DNA of 64,000 bases from Diaporthe sp. PMI_573 (lineage: Eukaryota > Ascomycota > Sordariomycetes > Diaporthales > Diaporthaceae). The position numbers and the translations under genes were made by a program. Under the pieces are notes generated by a model. It ran no database searches and had not been told where the DNA came from. It saw nothing but the letters and a program-made list of their open reading frames with translations. The stretch is from positions 682,001-746,000 of the forward strand of contig JAJTUP010000018.1 of NCBI GenBank assembly GCA_021399435.1, given 5' to 3'. Below are positions 1 to 12,371 of this stretch, piece by piece; the stretch's first letter is position 1, and the number at the start of each line of letters is the position of its first letter.

Positions 1-3000
1 GAACATGAGAAGCTGCTGGGTAACATCGTCCCGAGTCAGAGTTTCTTAAGTCCCCAGCCGAAAGTATCCCATCTCTTTGCTTTTGCAACCGAAATCGAGT
101 CCGTCATTCGGGATGTTGCATGGCGCCCTTTCTTATACCCTTGGGACGATGCACCGTCATGTTATGTACCACCCACCCCCACGCTTGCTTCTTCTTGCAA
201 TGCGCCCAGCATTTTTCCCCCGTGCGGCGTTGCCTGCAGTGTGCGCACAGCTCCTTGGGGCAAAAGGCGTTGTGAACCAGACCAGACCAGACCAAGAAAC
301 TCGGGGCGCCGTTTTACCCCGGATTGTAGGCAACTCCCGTCCTGGGGACCCCCCCCCAGCCTGAACAGACGGCCTCTTGGCAGCATATCTGGTGAGCCAA
401 ACGGTGGCTTGGAGACATGCCCCCTCGCATTCAGGGAAAAAACTGGGGCGCAGGTTCTAATCCGAGAGTTGCAAGCTGCAAGTGTAGTAGCTGATATGAT
501 ATATCAGGTCCACCTCGGAAGGCTGCCGATTGACTGCCCATCCGCGCATCGTGTATGAGCCAGTCAGCTCAGTAAGAACGAGTGTGGGCGTCGGTGGGGA
601 TGAGGCCATATGTCGTCAGTGGACGGGCAAACTGCACATTTGGGCCTGTCTGAAGGCTTGGGAGGGTCGTGCTCTGCCTGACACGGCATCTGCAGTCGCC
701 GTCGTGGCCGGGCCAGACTGCCAGATCTGGTGGTGATACAGGAATTAGTCTGTTTGTGTGTGCGTACAAAGTAGTGAGTGCATCTGCATCTGCACACTGC
801 ACCTGCACCCACCCTGCTGCACGGTCTTCTACATAAGCCCAGGTGCCCTTGTACCGCGTCTGTGTGCGTCTGTGTGCGCCTACTGGCCTACGGTGCACAC
901 TTGCTTATATGCATGTCTCTCATGTGTATGTCCATGTTCATGTCCATCTGCAGATCGGAGACAGGCGCGGGAACGAAGTTGAGACCCAGCCAAAGCCAGC
1001 CCCATATGCGGCCGCCACAGACCCAACACATTGGAATTCCGCCTGTCACTGACACGGAAAGTGGGAATTGGCTTCAAGCCAGTCCAAGCCATTTCAGTCT
1101 GGGCCCCCTCCGTGTCTCTCTCTCCCTCCCCGCCTCGTTGGCGTCGGGTTCTAAAGTTCGAAAAATAAAAAGCCTCTGGACGCCTGTGTAATCACTAGAC
1201 AACATGGCAGCACTGCAATCTTACTCATATGGGATTCGAAGGCGTGGCAAGGCGTAAGCCTCAAAAAAAGAGCCGGGGGTTTTGGTGTTATCAGAAACCC
1301 ACATATGATGCGCCCGCCGGATCCATGGATGTTGGTCGAACGGGCGGCTGGGAACAAGGCAAATAAATCCCCCCCATACTGCCTGCTTTGCTTGCCTTCT
1401 TCCTGCACTGCACTGCCTGCCCGGTCGAGAAACCCCCTGGGGGGGGGGGTGAGCCAACCGGCCCTGGCCTGCCTGCCTCACCATCTGCAGGTGTCTCGAT
1501 GAGGAAACACGGATGGCCGGGGAGTCCTGGACAAGGCCCGGGACAGGGCCTGGGCCAGCCAAGAGATGCCGGGATCAACAAGGTCCTCTCCTCTCCACTT
1601 TCACTTCTGTGTACCATCAGCAATCAGCATCATTGATTGACCCGGGGGTTTAGTCCTCTTGAGGGAAAAAACCACCTTGGTGGGAATAACGAGATATGGC
1701 AATGCGCATCATACGCACGCGGGGTGCAGCAGGCAATAACGGAACTGACGCCTCTTACTTTACCGTGCAGAACGTGGACTGTCCAATTAAACCCACAAGC
1801 TGAATCCTTCTCAACGGCGGCAGACAAGACAGCCTTGGGACCTGGGGAGAAAGGGCCACCAACAGGGCAACCTCTGGCGGCTCGTATTATGCCGTATGAG
1901 CCAGCCAACCAAAGAGCCAGCCCCGGGGCTATCAACATTGAGCCCGCCACCGCTCCTGTTCTTCTGTCTTGCAAATGTCTCGAGATTCCGTGGTCACGCC
2001 GGCACCCCACCCCGGGCACTGTCGTCTCGTGTGGGCGGCGGCAGCGGCAGCAGCAAGACTGCTTGCCCTGGACGCAGGCAGGTAGGCCAAGAGGCAGCAT
2101 GGCGAGGCAGGCAGGTAGGTGTCTATCTGGATTGAACCCGATGTATGTATGCATGTATGTATGTACACTTCGCAGTGGGTACATGGCAGTACGCCTTGTC
2201 CAGAGGCGCGGGTCGTCAGCTGGCCCAAGGTGCTGCTGCTCAAGACGTGGACGGTAAAACAAATCATGTCCGCGTCCCCCATCCACATGCACGAGACACT
2301 TGCCGTGCGAGGGACCCCCACACACCAACTGCCATGTTGGCAGCACTCTTTTGCCTAAGTAGCTTTTTCCTGGGCCAGCCCTGGTGAGTGACTTACGTGA
2401 TGAGCAACAGCTGGAGGTTCGCGCTCCGCCGCGCGCTTTCTCGGTCTCGCATCAAGGCCGCCAGCCAGGGGACACGCAACCAGAGAAAGACAGGCGAGGC
2501 AGAGAAAAGAAAAAACATGGACCCCGGTGCCTTGCCTTGCCTCGCCTTGCCGGAACGGTTTATATCCACAGGGAACTCAGGCGAGTCAAGCAGCCTTCCA
2601 TCCGCCCTACCTCTTCTCTCTCAAACAAATTCGAACATTGGACAATTACATCGAGTCTCGACCGATCCTCATCTATTCGAGCACCCCCCGGTCCCAAGGT
2701 TCCTTTGCCTGCCGGGAGCCCTCGCTTCTCTTACACGCGTTGTTGTCGTGTGTTGCCTTTGCCCATCTATCTATTCATCATCCATCCATATTCCCTCCCT
2801 TTGGGAGGCAGCGGTCACCCTGTCACGTCCCGGGCAACCCTGATACGCTAAGTCCCTGGGATCTTGCAGATAAATCGACACTTGATCACACACACACACA
2901 CACGCATGTGCGCTGCACACACCACACACACCACACAGGTTCACAACTCCCGAGCGGGACGGACAGAGAAAAGCCACAAAACAGTGCAGGGACAGGCAGA

Positions 3001-3317
3001 TAGACCGACAGGTACCTTGTGGAACCGTACTCCTTTAGGGAGACAACCAACTACATACATACCTAGCTACGAGTAGTGTTGGGGAGAGGGAAGAAGGGTG
3101 GTTGCAAGTGAAAATAATAGGGTGGAAAGGTCCGAAAAAAGGTCCAAAAAAACAGGGGGTGTGCCGAGTGCAAGGAAGCTTGTGAAGCTGGGGTTGGAGG
3201 AGTAATAACGAGAAGGTACAAGCAGGAGAGGCGCGCCGCCACCGCGTGTTCACACGCATGCAGGGTGTGGTGGTGGCAGGCCAGGAAGGAGACTGGACTG
3301 GTGTGAGAAATAAGAGT

Positions 3318-3337
3318 GAGAGAGAGAGAGAGAGAGA
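3318..3337 (+). repeat. GA microsatellite
   Basis: A run of about ten GA dinucleotides, followed shortly by an 11-base C run. It lies in the leader region of the CCCH gene. Confidence 0.85.
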
Positions 3338-4044
3338 ACATCGCAACTTACCACCCCCCCCCCCTTCCTCCCCTACTTTAACTAAATAAGCTGCAGACCG
3401 CCCACCCCTTACGAGACCCGGCACCTTTTTCTGGATCCTGTACACACAAACAAGGTGGAACTACACTGTACTATACGCTTACATCCGTGTTTTGCCGGTT
3501 GGATCCATCGAGCAAGGTCGACTGATATCATTGAACCAACCTCACCTCACCTGCTTCTTCACATCTCATCCACCTCTCATCCTCACCCAATCCCACGTCT
3601 TGGGAGGTCCCCTGCAGCCATTTAGTTGCTGGATATCCGTCGTGTGGTCTAGCAGTGTAAGTGACCATCCTTCTCTTCTTTCCTTCATTTTATTGGCAAG
3701 AGCCCTCTGCAGCTCGTGGGAAACCTTGTTGTCATCCTGCCAACTGCCCTCCCCCCATCTTCCCACCAACCGCCAGACCCGACACCGAGGAGTCGAGGCA
3801 AGGGAAGGGGAGAGCCGTGCGCAACAATCCCGCCGAACCAAGAACGGGCCAACCAACCAAACAGCCCACTCTCCAAACCCCTGGGTCCCCACTATAAACT
3901 GACGGGCCATTTTCCACACACCCCAGAAATCCCAAGCTGTCGGCACGCTGCTGGTCCGAGCTGGGGCGCAAAAAAAAAGGACTGGACTCGACGTTGGTGA
4001 GACGAGCAAGAGTCGCGGCATTCCCAGAACGGGAATAACGGAGG

Positions 4045-4074
4045 GGAGAAGAAGAAGAAGAAGAAGAAGAAGAA
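4045..4074 (+). repeat. GAA microsatellite
   Basis: About nine or ten uninterrupted GAA units lie about 850 bp upstream of the CCCH gene start. The tract is non-coding as far as I can see. Confidence 0.9.
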
Positions 4075-4925
4075 AACAGGGGAAGTTGGAATAACAAGAA
4101 AAAGAAGAGAACAGAACAGTGAGAGTAACAAAGACCAAACAACTGCAGCCAAGGAAGGAAAAAGGAAGGGGGATTGTGGAAATTCGAACCCGGGTACATT
4201 AACCAAAGCAGCAAGAAAAAAGAAGGAGGCAAAGCCACGTATTTGTTCTCCCCTATTTGGATTTCGAGGTCACCTTTTGCCCCTTCTGGACCCCGGCTTC
4301 CTTTTTTTATTCTCCAGCGACGGCCAACCGGGGATTGTTCCAACGGGTCGAACCAAGCGAAGAAGCAAGACAAGGCCGGGATCGTGTGAGTGAGACTGAG
4401 AGAGATAAGGGGTTGAGAGCCAGTCCTGGAGAAAAGTAAGATATCGTGAGAAGGAGGAGAAGATATATCGCCGTCTTGGTCCCCACTTTGACAATTCCAA
4501 GGACAGGCACCACAACGACGACACATCTGGTCGGCAGTTGTCCCAATTATCATATTGATTGGACCGCATATCCCATCCTGGATGCTGTGTGCGGGTTGAC
4601 GTATTTGTCGAGCAGCGAGGCTGTCAGTCAGTCGTCTTTGTCTGGTTGGTGCATTGGCCGGATCGATCATCAATCACATCATTTCGAATCAAGCACCAAA
4701 GGATCCAGCCAGCCCCGGTTCCCGCCTGTTCCGAAGCGTTATCAGTCCTGTGTGAGTTAACTGGACTGGGCCAAGGTGCGTGCGATAAGGTGGAAGGAGA
4801 GACCCCTCACCTGCAACTGGCGTACACTAGACTAACTAAATCCAAGGCCCAAACGGTCGAACCCCTCACAGACCCCGATCCGCCCACTCACCGCCTGGAG
4901 GCGTTCTAGAGCAGGCCCGCCCAGA

Positions 4926-7900
4926 ATGCTCTCGAGCGCGGGGCACTCCATGTCGGCACCACACCATAATGCTCACGGCCACGGCCACGCTCACGGCCAC
5001 GGCTATGGGAGTCAAGCTTATGCGAGCGCCAACAACGCCCACGCCCACACTCTGACACTGCACCAGCACCAGCACCCTATCACCAATGCTGCAGCCAACA
5101 ATACTTCTACCAATACACAACACCATTACCAATACCAATTGAGACCGTCCCCCCTCTCCTCCCAGGACAACCTGCCCAGGGACCTGCAGCACCTCAACGC
5201 GGTGCAGGCCGTCAATACCCACTATTCTGCCTCGTCCCCGTCCCACTCGCACTCGCGATCAAACCCGAACCTGCACCTGGGCAGCCTGAGCAACAACAAC
5301 AGCCTGAGCAGCCTGAACCTGAACCTGAACCTGGTCTCCCCCTCCGTCTCGGCCTCGGCGCTGATCCCCAACTCGAACTCGAGCTCCAACGACCTGACCC
5401 TGACCTCGCCCTCGATCTCGGCCTCGACCTCGACCTCGAATCACCACGGCTATAATCTGGCCCAGCAGAGCCACAACCAGAACCACAACCAGAACCACAA
5501 CCAGAACCACAACTCGTCGCCAAACTCGACCTCGCCCTCGTCCTCTCGCCAACCAAACGGCTTTCCTGTTGCCCACGCCCACTCCCACACCAATCACTCG
5601 CACTCGCTCTCCCACCCTCCTCCTTCCCACTCCCAGCAGCACAAGCTGAGGCGTATGCCGAACCTGCCCGAACACCAGCGCCGCCGATCGGGCAGCCTCA
5701 CCATCACAAACTCCCTCCCAAACAGCCCCGCCAGCAGCAACCACAACCACAACCACAACCACAACCACAACAACAGCATACACAGCCACGCCCACGCCGG
5801 CTCGCATGCCTCCAACCCAACCGCCATGTCCTCGATAAACGCGATCGCCGCTGGCCCCGGCCCTTCCCGTGGCCCTGCCGCCGGCCCCGGTCCCGGCGGG
5901 GGTCCCAATGGTGGTGCTTCTGGTGCTGGTGCTGGTGCTGGTAATAATAATGGCTCACAGGCTGGCTTTGACGGCCCGAGGAGTCCTCCAAGTCAGTCAC
6001 CTTTCCCCCACTTTACCTGCCAATGCCTCTTCCTCTTTGTCGCTCTGTCGAGCAGCATTTTGTACTTCTTTTCCGCATCATGAGACGGGGCTTCTCGGCC
6101 TTGCGACAAGTCAATTCCTGCTCCAAGACGGCCTTGCTTGATGCAACCCCCCTCCCGTCTACTCCGGTTCTCTCCTCCAACACTCTCTGCTCTGCCTATC
6201 TCTACTACCCTGCCCCTTCGCACATACTGTCAGCCCTCAAAGGCCAGACATATCATGCGATCTCGGCCCCAATTGCTCGCAGAGTTTTACTCCCTGACCC
6301 TCAATTGACTTTTGGCTGACTCGATATACCCTCTGCCCGTTAGACACCGCACACGTGCCCTGCAAATTCTTCCGCCAGGGTGCTTGTCAAGCCGGCGCCG
6401 CATGCCCCTTCAGCCACGACCTGGGGGCATCCGCCGAGAATGTCTGCAAGTACTTTGCAAAGGTTCGACCGCCACTTTTCTTCAGTCCCAATTGTATTAT
6501 CGAACCCGAACACGAACCCCCCACGGGGGAACGACAGCCATTATATATGCATACAGAGAGCCCACGCCAGAATACTGACATGCTGATCACAGGGAAACTG
6601 TAAATTCGGCCCAAAGTGCGCAAACATACACGTCCTCCCCGACGGAAGGCGTGTCAACTACGGCAAGAATGGCGTCACCGTCACCCCACTCAACTTCGGC
6701 AGCCGCCTGAACCCTCTCGCATACGGCCACCAGGCCTCCAACTCGGCCCTGACCACCTCCTTCATGCGCGCCGAGGCTGCCCCTCCATACACGACCTACA
6801 CCGCCGTCACATCAGACGACCGCTACGGCCACGGGCTGGGTAGACAGACAAGCATGGATAACGGCCTGCCTACCATCGACACTCAGTACAGCGGCCCCGC
6901 CTCGCCCTACGGCTCACCACACGGCGGCGAGGATGCCATACGCACCGGGTTTGGCCTCTCCCCCATCGCAGCCAACAAGGGGCTCTCCGTCCTCGACGCC
7001 CCCTTACCCGCCTCCTTCGACAGCAACGGCATCTCCCATGCCGCGCGCTACGGCCCCTGGCCCGCCTCCGTACCTAACAAGTTCGGACTCGAGTCCCCGA
7101 CCCCGTCGCTCAGCAACGCCAAGGACAGCCGGACATCCGAGACCCTGAAGATGCTGCACACGTCCGCCTTTGGGTCCAACGAGCACCTGTCGCCCAGCCA
7201 AATTGGTGGCGACGCCGACGCCATGGCCATGGGGAGCAGCCCGCCCGTGCAGCCCATCGGCGAGGAGTTCTACGGCAGGCGCGCCATGCACAGCAGCTCG
7301 AGCAGGTACACGAAGCCGAGGCTCCTGAGCGCCAGCGTGCCCAAGGTCGACCGCGACTGGGAGGATAACTTCCTGTTCCTCGAGGAAGACTACGTGCCCG
7401 GCGAGCTGGCCAACGAGGTGCTCACGCCCGCGGAGAAGGCGCGCAGGGGCAGCGTGAGGGTCATCGAGGGGGGCTCTGAGCAGCACTCGGGCGAGAACTC
7501 GGCCTCCAAGTACGGCAGCCCGATCGGCGCATCCAGCCCGAGCCGGTGGGGACCACTGTTCCAGCGACAAAAGGAGGAGGATGGTGGCCAGTCGGCCGTA
7601 GGCAGGAGCCTTAAGAGCGCCGGTGCCTTTGGCCACGTTGGCAGCCCCCTGCGCAACTCGAGCCTCGCCAACGGGATCGACATGATCGGCGGACTCAACG
7701 GCAACAGCAGCAGGCCGAGCCTCGCGGGCAGCCGGACCGCCAGCGGCGGGGCCGACAGTCTTTCGGCCCTGACGCAGCAGATCCAGAACACGAGGATCAA
7801 CGACGAGAGGACCACGAGCTTGTCATCCAGCCCGCACCTGCACCCCGGCAGCGCGGCGAACACGAGGCAGCTGGGCGCCGGCACTGGTGCTATTGGGCAC

Positions 7901-8176
7901 TCGAACGGCCGGCACGAGAGAGACCAGAGGGCGCTCGAGAGGCACATCAGCAGCGGGTCGATTGGGTCCAGCGCCAACGGCAGGTTCACGACACCGATCG
8001 ATGAGGAGGACCCGAGCTTCGTGTTCAGCATGGAGGACGACGACGACGGGCAGAAGGCGAGGAAACGTATGTCCGGCGGGTTCGGCCTAGGCGGCGGCGG
8101 CTGGAGCTATGCGGCCGCCGCGACGGGCAAGGCCTCGGCCGGCACCAACAAGAGCTCCGCTGTCCAGACCCGCTGA
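4926..8176 (+). CDS. Tandem CCCH zinc-finger protein, Lee1 type
   Basis: Predicted 922-residue protein from three exons: 4926-5991, 6344-6462 and 6593-8176. The joins keep frame, with GTCAGT and GTTCGA donors. Two adjacent C-x7-C-x5-C-x3-H fingers lie at residues 362-380 (C362, C370, C376, H380) and 390-408 (C390, C398, C404, H408). The second intron falls inside finger 2, after K395. The N-terminal 350 residues are low complexity: His/Gly, then Ser/Leu/Asn runs, then Asn-His and Asn-Gln-Asn-His repeats, then Gly/Ala. The C-terminal half is Ser/Gly-rich and probably disordered, with one conserved-looking block around the RDWEDNFLFLEEDYVPGELA stretch. This finger pair is typical of fungal Lee1-like putative RNA-binding proteins whose role is poorly known. 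The start is the first in-frame ATG; an upstream coding exon cannot be excluded. Finger assignment is firm; the Lee1 relationship is from recall of the family. Confidence 0.85.
5470..5780 (+). repeat. Coding Asn/His minisatellites within the CCCH gene
   Basis: A 12-bp unit encoding Asn-Gln-Asn-His is repeated about four times near 5470-5515. A 6-bp unit encoding Asn-His is repeated about seven times near 5738-5778. A GGTGCT tract encoding Gly-Ala follows near 5910-5941. The unit lengths keep frame, so copy-number change would alter only the length of the disordered N-terminus. Confidence 0.8.
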
Positions 8177-10331
8177 AACAAGCCTATTCTCTGCTGTGGT
8201 TGCTCAACAACACGGCCATGTCACGACACCTCGTGGGCTTTGACGAGACACGACATGACGGGGGACAGTCACGCCTTCCTGTCCAATACCTCTAGGTCTT
8301 TTCACTTTGCTTCGGCTTGACGCTGTCTGAGCGGCACATCGCGCCTGCCGTATGATGACGAATCGAACGGGGCATGAATCGGACGACCACGATGCTTGAG
8401 AACCTCACGACTATGTCTAGGAGGCAACTGGGCTACGTCTTTGATGACTTCAAGTCAAGGCCGTGTCAAGCTCAGGGAAGGGACCACCCGGCGGGAATCT
8501 GGTGATCAGGTCAGGCAACAACCAACCTGTATCATGCCCTCCGCCGCATCATCCTGAAAGTAAATCCCACACACACACACACCAGGTATGGAAGGAAAGG
8601 AAAGGGGCAGTCAAGGAAAGAAAGCCCGGTGTCAACAACCAGGAAAGGAACTAACTAACCCATCCATCCAACTTGGGGCGAAAAACAAAAGGGGCGGGGG
8701 GGCTGAGCGGAAAAAAACTTTCGGCATGGAGATCGGCAAAATAAAAGAGAGAGAGAAATGGGCGCAAATACACCGGGGGATACGGATGAGGACCGGTCTG
8801 GGCGTTTTTCTGATGATGATTCTTGCTCTTCTTTTTCTTCGTTCTCATGGCTGCAATGGCGATGGCGGGTAACGCAACAACAATCAACAAACCCACCCGG
8901 AACATATACACGCGGACACACCACCACAGCATGCATCGCAACTCTACCACCTGTCGCTAATTAATTATCGATATCCACACACCTACCTACCTGCCTACTT
9001 ACTCACATGCCATGTGGGGTGAGAGCAGCAACTACGATTGTACTGAGCCGCGCTGGGCGAAAGGAGACACTGCATTGCTGTTCATTTTTCCCTCGCGGAG
9101 AAACACGGGGGGTTTTGTTTCTGTCGCGGGGATGATGATATCTGGGGCCATCCATCCATCCATCCATCCATCCAATCCTAAATGGTGTTTTTTTTGTACT
9201 GTTTTCTTCACCTCCTCTCTCCGTCTGCGTCTATCTGTGGCTTGGCTTTGATTTTTTGTTTTTCTGTCCTGTCCACGTACGCCTTCACACATAGAACATG
9301 AAAAGTGTCTAGTACGAGTACCTGGTTCTTTTTGGATTTTGTTTGTGTTTGTTGTTTTGTTGGTTCGCTTGCTTTTTCATCCTCCATCATATCCATGGCA
9401 TGTTGGCGTTTTTTTTTCTCTCTTCCTCGTCTTTCCTCCCTGCTGCCTATTCACCATTTGCTGGGTGGGATATCTGTCACTGGATGGAGAACCAGGCCCC
9501 ATCCATGTCTTTGGGGCGGCAACTTGGCCTTGATTCATCATGATGGCTTGGATTCTTTTCGTTACATTTAGCACTGAGAGGTAGCGCTTTCTCTGGGGAG
9601 GTGAATATGAATATGAGGGGATTGGTCGACTGGCATTTGAGATGATTACTGGTTTGAGATGTGATTATTTTGTGTGATTTGTGTGGTGACTTAACGTAAA
9701 CCGTGGACGTGAAAGGCCGTCTTATTTGTAGGTCTTCGCATATCTCGTACATCATCGGCTGGTAAGAGACAGCGTACATGTCGCGATGTAACGTAATCCC
9801 CAGCCTGCTCGATACATATATTTCTTCTTCCCAATGAGTCCCTGGGAATTATGTATATGTAATACATGAATGCTCGTCGAGTAACACACGTCGGCACCGA
9901 CGACGGCAAAACTTGCACCACCTCGGTGGGTGTGTCTGTCTGTGCAGGCAGATCTCCCCGCTATCGGCCGACAAGAGCTCGAGCTTTTTGGGGTGGGATG
10001 ACGCAGGGGAACCTTTACTCAGTCCTGTCTCTTTTTTTTTTTACTGCCCGCAACGCAACGCAACGCGTGCGCGCCCTCGGTTCCTCTCCCACTCGACCCC
10101 TGTGACGGTAGATTGATTAGGCGAATTGACCGCCGCACCGCCGTCCTCCGAACTCGTCCTCCCTTTAATTCGCAGCGCGTCTGAGCAGCCGTGTGCACCT
10201 CGGGCAACGAGAACCCCCACGACACGGTACTCGAAGCTCCTGCTGTCGCGCCCGCCCGCGCCGCGTTTGACCGCGACAGGAGGAAACGGATCCGACGGTC
10301 CTAACCGGCACGAAATTGCCTGGGGCGCTTG
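8177..10331. other. Intergenic region, no gene seen
   Basis: This 2.1-kb stretch contains pyrimidine-rich and simple repeats, including a CA tract near 8570-8583 and six CATC units near 9149-9173. Open frames here are short and without recognisable motifs. It should hold the 3' end of the CCCH transcript and the promoter of the citrate carrier gene. A 10-base T run lies near 10030-10042. Confidence 0.6.
9149..9173 (+). repeat. CATC tetranucleotide repeat
   Basis: About six consecutive CATC units in non-coding DNA downstream of the CCCH gene. Confidence 0.9.
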
Positions 10332-11775
10332 ATGAGCCAAGACCGAATCGCCATGCCTTCGGTAGCTGCGGCCACGGCCCCGGTGGCCAAGGGGGATTCC
10401 TCGCCCTCGGGGGACAAGAAGCTGCCGCCGCCCAGCCCGCTCCGGTCGATCCTGGCGGGGAGTCTTGCTGGTGGCATTGAGATTTGTGCGTTTCTTCCTC
10501 GTGTGGTCCGGTCCAATGGAAACATGATTATTTACGGATGATCTGAGTGACTGACTGACTGACTTTCTGTTGATAGCAATCACATATCCTGCAGAGTGTA
10601 CGCCCTTGTCTACCCCTCCAACCGTGAACTTCTGATCCTCCTGACTCCCCCGTCTCCCTCCCCCGATCCGGAGCTGTCCAACTTGGTGGACCGAGTCGCT
10701 GTGGAACTGGTGGCAGGCATGCCGCGGTATATGATGGGAGAAAAAGGCTGACGGTTATTCTGCTGCTGCTGGCTACAGTCGCCAAGACGAGAACACAACT
10801 GAACCGCCGGCTGGCCGAGGGCAAGAAGCTGCCGTGGCCCCCCTTCGGCTCGCAGTGGTACGCGGGCTGCACGACGCTCATCATCGGCAACTCTGCCAAG
10901 GCAGGGATCCGTATGTTCTGTCCCGTTGTGTCCCTGTCCCGGGCGACATTCGTGGCCCTCCTGGTAGGGGAGGGGGCCTGGGAAGAAACACGTTGGGCTG
11001 ATGAACACATCTAGGATTCGTCGCCTTCGACCAGTACAAACGGCTGCTCGCCGACGCCGAGGGCAAGGTCTCGGGCCCGCGGGCGGCGCTGGCTGGTTTC
11101 GCGGCTGGTGTTACTGAGAGTCTGTTGGCTGTCACGCCGACGGAGAGTATCAAGACGCAGCTGTATGTCTTTCTTCTTCCTGTCCTCTCCACCCCCCTTC
11201 CCGAGTCCATCACTATTATACATGCACAACGTCCAAACCACCACCACTAACAACCCCCACCCCCGCGCACCAGGATCGACGACCGCAAGCGCGCCCAACC
11301 GCGCATGCGCGGCTTCCTCCACGCAGTCCCCATAATCGCCCGAGAACGCGGGATCCAGGGCTTCTTCGCAGGCTTCGTCCCCACGACAGCGCGGCAGGCG
11401 GCCAACAGCGCGGTGCGGTTCGGCAGCTACAACTTTTTGAAACAGGCGGCGCAGTCCTACGCTGCACCGGGGGAGAAACTCTCCACGCCGGCGACGTTTG
11501 GCATCGGGGCCACGGCGGGGCTTATCACGGTCCTCGTCACGCAGCCTCTCGACACCATCAAGACGCGGATGCAGAGTCTTGAGGCCAGGCGGGATTATGG
11601 GAATAGTTTTCGGTGTGCAGGTATGATCTTCCGGCAGGAGGGGGTCTTGACCTTCTGGAGTGGGGTTTTGCCCCGGCTTGCGCGGTTGGTTATGAGTGGG
11701 GCTATTGTTTTTACGATGTATGAGAAGAGCATGGAGGCTTTTGATAGGATTGATCCGGAGAGGAGGTATATTTGA
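10332..11775 (+). CDS. ctp1: Mitochondrial tricarboxylate (citrate) carrier
   Basis: Predicted 318-residue protein of the mitochondrial carrier family from five exons: 10332-10485, 10577-10597, 10779-10910, 11015-11162 and 11274-11775. All joins are in frame with GT-AG borders. Three carrier signatures (P-x-[DE]-x-x-[KR]) are seen, one per repeat: ITYPAEFVKTR, VTPTESIKTQ and TQPLDTIKTRMQ. The second exon is only 21 nt and encodes part of the first signature. The surrounding sequence (SLAGG, TRTQLNR) matches the citrate carrier Ctp1 rather than ADP/ATP or phosphate carriers. Family members exchange citrate or isocitrate for malate or another tricarboxylate across the inner mitochondrial membrane. 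Length is close to the usual 300 residues. The N-terminal 35 residues are a variable extension. Confidence 0.93.
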
Positions 11776-12371
11776 GGTGGTGTGGTGAATGGCGGGCATT
11801 ATGTGGCGGGGATGGAAGAGATGGTGCAAGTTGGCACTGGTACACATAGACCTTGCGATGGCGGTGCATAGATGACGAGAGTTGTGAGGGTTTTTTGGTG
11901 CTGTCTTTGCACCGTATGGTACACTACACGGCATGTTCGCTTATAGACAGAACATTGCAATAGATACCATAAATCCAGCCATGCTTCCACAGCGACCGAG
12001 TGGAGCATAGCCACTCTACCACGTTCCTGTGGCCGCCATTCCGTGGAAGGTTGTTCTTCTCATCTGGAGGCTTCCAGGCTCATCTCCATCATCAGCACGG
12101 CATGCTCATGTCCAGAGCCCAAACGGCCCGTAGGCAGTCCGCCACAGCTGAACCAGGAAGGCCTCCTCATCAGAAACCAGGGCGTCCTGTGCCTTGCCTC
12201 CATCGCCAGCACACCGACGAACAATCAGGCCCGGGCGAGCTGAGCAACCGAAATGCCACCCGGCTGCCAAACCAGACCCAGCCGATCGTGACATCGCACC
12301 ATCCCCATACGCAGTCATGATGCTTCTCTTCCAAAGTTCTTCTGGTCTCCCTCTGCCTGAACTGTCCTCCC
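11776..12371. other. Convergent intergenic region
   Basis: A 596-bp gap between the convergent ctp1-type gene and the small Cbp6-like gene. I see no further gene; it should contain both 3' untranslated regions and terminators. Confidence 0.6.

Larger units (their letters stand above)
1..4925. other. Long non-coding leader / intergenic region
   Basis: No convincing gene is visible in these 4.9 kb. The open frames present are short, lack conserved motifs and follow simple-sequence composition. The region is rich in simple repeats: an ATGT tract near 2141-2165, CA-rich tracts near 2885-2938, a GA tract near 3318-3337, a C run near 3353-3363 and a GAA tract near 4045-4074. It probably contains the promoter and a long, possibly spliced, 5' untranslated region of the CCCH gene that starts at 4926. 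I cannot place the transcription start. Confidence 0.6.

Noticed and set aside
1630..2346. Opposed open frames of 206 and 238 codons in the leader region
   Set aside because: Composition is low-complexity, no motif is seen, and both strands are open together, which fits chance in GC-rich DNA.
4175..4200. TTCGAACCC sequence resembling a tRNA T-arm
   Set aside because: The flanking bases cannot form the T-stem and no anticodon or acceptor stem is found; no tRNA is called in the window.
3732..4673. 313-codon frame on the minus strand
   Set aside because: It reads through the complement of the GAA repeat as a Ser run and has no conserved part.
5470..5515. Regular 12-bp repeats resembling a CRISPR array
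   Set aside because: The units are directly joined without spacers and lie in a eukaryotic coding exon.
5259..5807. Minus-strand frame rich in Val/Gly opposite the CCCH gene
   Set aside because: It is the mirror of the Asn/His and Ser repeats in the real gene.
7004..8031. Long minus-strand frames opposite the third exon of the CCCH gene
   Set aside because: They are antisense shadows in GC-rich coding DNA without motifs.
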